A DNA stretch of 64,000 bases, from NCBI GenBank assembly GCA_037043235.1, contig JAWRVZ010000028.1, positions 423,001 through 487,000 of the forward strand, read 5' to 3'. The notes beneath the pieces are model-generated. The model did not search any database, had not been told where the DNA came from, and worked only from the letters and a program-made list of their open reading frames with translations. Numbering within the stretch: position 1 is the first letter of the stretch; the number at the start of each line of letters is the position of its first letter. The position numbers and the translations under genes were made by a program. Positions 59,030-64,000 of this stretch are shown one piece after another. The stretch comes from Rhodeus uyekii (lineage: Eukaryota; Chordata; Actinopteri; Cypriniformes; Acheilognathidae).

Positions 59030-60393
59030 ACATAAATGACACACCCAAAATAAAAATGTTGCTGAACAGACATAACCAACATCTATTTAGAAAGCCAAAC
59101 TAGAGTTTATAGATCAACACATAATTTCTCAGACTGTTATTAATATAGAGATATATAAGCTCAAACATAAAATATTCAGTATATTTTTAAAAGTGTAAAC
59201 ATTATGTAGGTGTGATATAACAACTTGCTAATGCTTCAAGTCTGAAGCCACAAATCTGCTCATTCTTCGTTTCAAATCGGATTATAACACCGATTTGATT
59301 AAAAATATAGTTTTATAATAAAATTTGTGAAGCATTTCCTAAGACCGTGTCATGGGAGTTTAGAGAAGCTGATAAGATGCTAATAAAATTACTAATTAAT
59401 ACAAAAAAAAAATACTAATTTTATTACCCTGTAAATACCCATTTGCAGTCAATTTTCAGAATGTCTGATTACTAATGTAATCGTGTTTATTATCTTCTTG
59501 TTAGAAGTGTAGAAATGTTTCTTTAGGTTTGTTTTCCACTATGTTCAGAACGAGGTAATGTACAGGACAGTCATTCAGAAAGACTGGAGTAATAAAACGT
59601 AAGATGATGGATAGCTGTTGAAATCGAATAAGCGCTTGAGTCACGACTGAGACAGAGCTCTCTCTGAAAGCTCTTTTAGATCTTCAGATTGCATAATTCT
59701 GTGGGAAATGAAGAGAAACTGTATTTTGTATGAAGAAATATTTTGCAAATGTACGAATAAATCAGTATATCAATAGATAATATATTGTCAGCGATCTTTG
59801 TATGTAAAGGGTCAAATACAGTAAAAATGGTTAAATATTCCAATTTGAAAGAATAGTTTACTATTTAACTACATTTTAAAACATAATTTTTTCCTATGAT
59901 AAAGCTGAATTTTCAGCATCATTACTCCAGTCTGCAGTGTCACATAATCCTTCAGAAATCAATATGTTGATTGGCTGCTCTTATTTCCTTTCTATTATCA
60001 GTATTGAAAACCACTGTCCGTCTAAACCATGACTTTTTTTTTCTTCAGAATTTCTTGAATAGAAAGTTCAAAAGAACAGCATTTACTTGACAAAGAAATC
60101 TTTTGTAACAATATAAATGTCTTTACGGTCACTTGATCAACTTAATGGATCCTTTAAGAATGGAAGTAGTTCTATATATGAATGAGTACCTCCACTCTGC
60201 AAGGAGATATATATATATATATATATGAATGACTAGTATATTTTGAATGTTATTATATGATTGTGATGCATAATGAACAAAAACAGGCATTTAACCAATT
60301 GCTCTTGTTCCCAACAGGTCACTAATGTGTCGATATGACATTATTTTGGAGGAGAATGCAGAGGTGTCTTTCAAACCATTGCCCTGTCAATAA
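52986..60393 (+). CDS. lipi: Lipase I-type membrane-associated phosphatidic-acid phospholipase A1 (10 exons)
   Basis: Exons 52986-53031, 54967-55343, 55427-55535, 55637-55738, 56836-56925, 57166-57333, 58314-58403, 58485-58593, 58693-58866 and 60318-60393 give 446 aa. The signal peptide is MWRFLILLSIFILC. The pancreatic-lipase-family triad is Ser156 (GVSLG), Asp180 (LDPAGP) and His250 (CDHQRS). The lid loop between two cysteines is only 12 residues (CPKTIFSGKSYFVC), the short lid of LIPH/LIPI enzymes that release lysophosphatidic acid from phosphatidic acid. The C-terminal half is the PLAT-like domain. LIPI is chosen over LIPH mainly because chodl and the abcc gene are neighbours, as on human 21q. 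A poly(A) signal lies at 60675-60680. Confidence 0.94.
53032..54966 (+). other. lipi intron 1
   Basis: 1.9-kb AT-rich intron after the signal-peptide exon. No repeat family or embedded gene was recognised with confidence. Confidence 0.55.
55893..56395. repeat. Minisatellite in lipi intron 4
   Basis: About 500 bp of imperfect tandem units built from gggtattctgggtggttgct and related ggttgctag motifs. Unit boundaries drift, so period and copy number are not given. Similar arrays are common in cyprinid introns. Confidence 0.9.
57730..57925 (-). mobile_element. Tigger-like MITE in lipi intron 6
   Basis: Ends cagtgattcctcgtttatcg and, at the right, gtggtgatggattactg, flanked by TA on both sides. 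It is the same family as 52282-52544 in inverted orientation (shared ttccgcaatacggctg). Confidence 0.88.
58867..60317 (+). other. lipi intron 9
   Basis: 1.45-kb intron with a CA microsatellite (58999-59031) and an (AT)n run (about 60207-60226). No other gene was recognised. Confidence 0.6.
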
Positions 60394-61763
60394 TCCTGAA
60401 AAAATCTAAGTGAAATGCATGAACTAAAACATCTTAAGAGGGTCTAAAAAGTTTAATTTTAGTGCCTTGTTTGTGAGATACAGTGATTTTTTTTGTGCAC
60501 TAGTATAAAATTTATACCAGACACATACCCCAGTATTCAGAATTAAAGTGTAGTTTATACAGGAATGGTCAGAATTTGATATTGTACGTTTTGTCTTAAT
60601 CATTACCAATACAATCTAAATATTTAATTGTAAAGATGTTTTACATGTACAGCTTTTGCATTCTTGTTTTGTAAAATAAACGATGTGAACTGAAAACACC
60701 CGAAGCTTCATTTGAAAACATTTTTGGCACAAAGTTATTTTATTTACAGAACTTCTACTTTAAGTTCACGCAGCAGAATACAGTGAATATGAAATTATCT
60801 TACAACATACATGTAGGTGGTAAAAAAAAAGGAAAAAAAAAGGGGCGCATGTAGTTAAATTTGTGACTGTATTTGAATGTATTGAAATTAGTGCCTTGTA
60901 AATGATGGAACATGATAAATCAAAAACTAAACTCTAGTCCACTGACAACGAAGAATAGCAATGTTTAAGGATGACAGCAGGGTAACATCTCCAAGCTGAT
61001 ATGTAATCTTTAAATCACCTCAAGTTTATTCTTCACAATCCTTAAAACAAAATCTTTACAAGTGGTTACTTTCAATAGCTGGTCTCAATCAAAAAGGTAA
61101 TGGGTGAATCAAAAATGGATCTATAAGTGGTGTGTACATAAAGTTATCTGAAGCTTAAGAAATTAAAGGTCTTGTGCCATGCAAGTGACCTCATTTGAAA
61201 TGTAGATTTTCTCCACAGACACAGCCTCCTACAGGTGAAAAGACAAACACACACAAAAAAAAACAGAAAATTAAATTGCCAGTAGTTTGTCTTGTTTGTC
61301 CATATTAGACAAAAATGTGTAACTCTCACATACATAGTTTCACTAAATGTCTCATCACACTGATCATATAAATGAAAGTATTTTTCATTCAAAATGGTGA
61401 AATTCCATTGAGCATTTTGCATCACTGTATATTATTGTGGGTTGTTGGACAACAGGTAAAACAGGTGTCAAATATTAAATATTTAGCTACTTGGACTTAA
61501 ATATTACAGTGTAAAATTACAGTGTAAAAGTGTCGTGTTGGTCTTCAGTGAACAGTAAACCCTGCCTTTTGTGATCCAACACTTACAAGCTCATCCTAAC
61601 ACAAACAGAGCGATGTGTAATGGAAAGCAGCAGAGCAGCATTAAGAAAATCTAATAATTAAAAACTTTTTTAATTAAATATCCCCCTCAATGCCCATGGT
61701 AGTTACGGCCCTGTTATATATAGAGTATTATCTAATATACAGTATATATATATAGGTATAGAT
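60394..61763. other. Convergent 3' ends of lipi and the minus-strand gene
   Basis: lipi AATAAA is at 60675-60680 (+). A minus-strand AATAAA is at 60744-60739. A possible minus-strand exon at 61228-61163 (acceptor cacctgtag, then EAVSVEKIYISNEV and a stop after 21 residues) may be an alternative last exon of the gene at 63 kb. This is speculative. Confidence 0.4.
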
Positions 61764-63082
61764 CAGGGGTGGGCAAACTATTTGTCTCGCGGGCCACATT
61801 GGTTTCTTAAAATTGACAGAGGGGCCGGGATTGTTGACGGGGGGGGGGTTTGGGGCAAATCCATGACTTTAATATATGAGCGCAAAACTGATGTTTGTGT
61901 GCGCATAAATTACATCCGCAAGTGGAAAACAGAGCTACACGGGTACGCAAGCTCAAAAATAAAAAACAATAAAAATAACTCACTGCTCTTGACTTTTGTA
62001 ACTTTAATAAATTCAGATATTTTTAATATATAGTGAAGATGATTCAATGCTATTTTACATTTGATTATCTTAATCAAATTAGCTGAGAGCAAGTGCTGGT
62101 TCTACCTGAAAAAACACTACTGTGTTTTGTTCTTCTGAGCCCTGATGAAGGAACACTAAATACATACTGTTTTATTGAATGAAAGATAAAATATGACAAC
62201 AGAAGCATGAAAATAACTGAGGGAAATATATATAGGGACATGACCAGAGCAAAGGCAGGATATACTTCCCTCAATTTAAAATATGTAATGACTTCAAAAC
62301 TGGTGTATGAGCTCTAAGTGTCATGTACATTTTATTCTAATGTACATTATATTTCCTCTACCTATATTTCCCTATTTTTCCTCTTGTATTTGCAGGTCAT
62401 GTTCTTGAATGCAGCAAATAACAACATAACGTTGACAGCATACAACTTCTTTTGAGAAGGTCGCACCTGTGCATTTTCTTATAATAAATCCTAGAAAACC
62501 TGTATAAAGTATAGTTTGGTCTTAAATCACTCGACTGGGACACGTGAAATTACAACAAAACAATATTAATACAATTTAATCGACAAAAAAACCCCCATAA
62601 TATACAATGTGACTGAATCGTATATTTGCCTCAGCTCTAGATTGACAATCACAGGATTCCAATCACAACTGACCTCTGGAAAAAAGGGAACTAACCAATG
62701 ACGTTTGATGTTACTATTACAAGAGCAAGCCCCGCCCCACGACTGACAAAAATAAAAATGCTCGCGCGAGCAAAAACCGCAGTTGAGAGCGGGCGAATGT
62801 TCGCGCGCGCGCGAGTGATTAAAATGATCTTGCGGGTACCCGTATTTACGCGTGTAGCTCTGTTTTCCACTCGCGGAAGGGGGTGGGGGTCTAGAGGGGT
62901 TTGCGACACACGCATACTCTCCACCACACTTTCAGCGCCACTGCCGCTTGCAGCCGCGACAGAGTGACATTACAGGGAAATGTAAAATGGAGGTTTAATA
63001 CAGGTTCGGCAAGTTCGGCGGGCCGGATTAAAAAGCCCAACGGGCCGGATATGACCCGCGGGCCGTAGTTTGCCCACCCCTG
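61764..63082. mobile_element. hAT-type non-autonomous transposon with 8-bp target duplication
   Basis: 1319 bp with inverted ends caggggtgggcaaacta and (reverse-complemented) caggggtgggcaaactac, flanked by a perfect direct repeat GTATAGAT (61756-61763 and 63083-63090). The ends continue with the ggccgga motif common to this hAT family. Subterminal inverted repeats are also visible: ccgcaagtggaaaacagagc (about 61917) matches the complement of gctctgttttccactcgcgg (about 62857). No transposase is encoded. Confidence 0.93.
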
Positions 63083-63125
63083 GTATAGATCTATCAATAG
63101 ACATACACAGTTTCCTCACCACATT

Positions 63126-63838
63126 TCAAGTCCTACGTCCACGTGGTCTGCTAGCGCGATTGGAATTTCCCCTTGGATTGAAGTTTTGTCTGCTAGGTTC
63201 AGGCATTCTTTGACGAGGACCATCCTGGAGGACCAAAAATAAGTCATGGTATGAACAACCAAACTTTAAAAAAAAAAAACAGATGTGCTCCACACCTACA
63301 AGAAACGGACAAAGACTCACCCACTGCCTGGGATGCTCACGTTCTTGTTCAGACCACCTAAAGTTCTCCTCCTCCTCGGGATCGTCACTCATATAAGGAT
63401 GCTCACTTCATGGGAGATGCGGATGCAAAACACACAATTTTGTGTTTATTCAAAGAAGAAATCGTGATTAATTGTGAAATCTGCAATTATGCAAATCTGA
63501 TACATTACTGTAGCTTCGGAATGCATAGCAATAAAAGGTGATAGAAAGCCAACAGAAACAATTCTATCCACACCTGTCAGGAGCCATTTGAGCTAAGCTT
63601 CCTCCAGCGATGGTGATCTTCACACCCTCCAGTCGCTGTTGTCTTCTTCGCTCCAGGTCATACCTGAGGTCACTAGGGTCTGGGACAAGCTGTCGCTTCT
63701 GAAGCTAGTAAAAGAATCTAAATTTGAACCAACATACATAAAATGTTATATTTGATACCGATTGAAAAAGATCAACTTACTGGATCCACTCCTATCTTGC
63801 AGAAGATCTGAGTTTTTGATGTAGTCATTCCGAGTTGC
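63126..63838 (-). CDS. Unidentified Arg-rich protein, C-terminal exons (gene runs off the window)
   Basis: Minus-strand exons 63838-63781, 63704-63574, 63387-63321 and 63224-63126 join in frame and end in TGA. The encoded C-terminus has MTTSKTQIFCKIGVDP, then VPDPSDLRYDLERRRQQRLE, an acidic SDDPEEEENFRWSEQERE segment and an Arg-Gly tail (NRASRPRGRRT). The first exon's frame is open through its acceptor, so it is probably internal and the gene continues beyond 64000. The DPSDLRYDLERRR pattern faintly recalls BCLAF1/THRAP3-type splicing proteins, but I am not sure of this. The hAT element begins 36 bp past the stop. Confidence 0.7.
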
Positions 63839-64000
63839 CTACAATAAGAGAAATAATTTTCATGTCTTTATCAAAGCATTAAAATATAGGATTAGAAGGT
63901 GATTAAATCTTTAATCCTACATATCAATAATAATAATAATAAATAAAAATGTGATGCTGACTTGGAAAACTTCACTAATAAATACTAAATAATTGGCATG
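63839..64000 (-). other. Intron upstream of the last visible exon
   Basis: AT-rich sequence with a short (AAT)n run near 63926-63944, presumably intronic for the minus-strand gene that extends beyond the window. No further exon was seen. Confidence 0.4.

Noticed and set aside
1..64000. tRNA or rRNA genes
   Set aside because: No cloverleaf with A/B box consensus or rRNA-like sequence was recognised by eye; a covariance-model scan would be needed to exclude them.

Overview
This window is nuclear DNA of a ray-finned fish, most likely a cyprinid (carp/zebrafish group). Genes are split into short exons with GT-AG introns. The intergenic and intronic DNA is full of teleost-type repeats: L2/CR1-like LINE, Tc1, Tigger/pogo-like and hAT elements, and CA/TG/AT microsatellites. 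There is no prokaryotic signal. All exon models below were built by hand from reading frame, splice sites and recalled family sequences; none was checked by alignment or transcript data.

Layout. 1-3850: no gene found. 3851-9514: an L2/CR1-clade LINE, itself interrupted by a non-autonomous hAT element, lying between two ~105-bp inverted repeats. 9931-14469 (+): chondrolectin (chodl), 7 coding exons, 299 aa. 17050-18377 (-): C-type lysozyme (lyz), 4 exons, with an apparent GC-AG intron. 20039-30965 (-): a 22-exon ABCC/MRP-type transporter (probably abcc13) that reads open throughout but has no first nucleotide-binding domain and a second one with degraded ATP-binding motifs. 31480-32570 (-): decayed Gag-like retroelement. 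34105-36135 (+): an unrecognised gene with a consensus CRE at its start. 37943-38562 and 40661-41463 (-): a tandem pair of small two-exon genes for secreted Ser-Gly repeat proteins, probable glycosaminoglycan acceptors. 42550-45322: Tigger-like and Tc1-like DNA transposons. 47805-50454 (+): stomatin-family gene, with an RFX X-box and a palindromic E-box upstream. 52986-60393 (+): lipi-type phosphatidic-acid phospholipase A1, 10 exons, 446 aa. 61764-63082: a hAT element with perfect 8-bp target duplication. 63126-63838 (-): the 3' exons of an unidentified Arg-rich gene running off the window.

The combination chodl + abcc-type gene + lipi matches the content of human 21q11-q21 (LIPI, the ABCC13 pseudogene, CHODL), which supports the abcc13 and lipi names. 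The genes do not form a pathway. The most notable items are the apparently ATPase-dead ABCC transporter with an intact ORF, the tandem Ser-Gly repeat genes, and the unrecognised gene at 34-36 kb.
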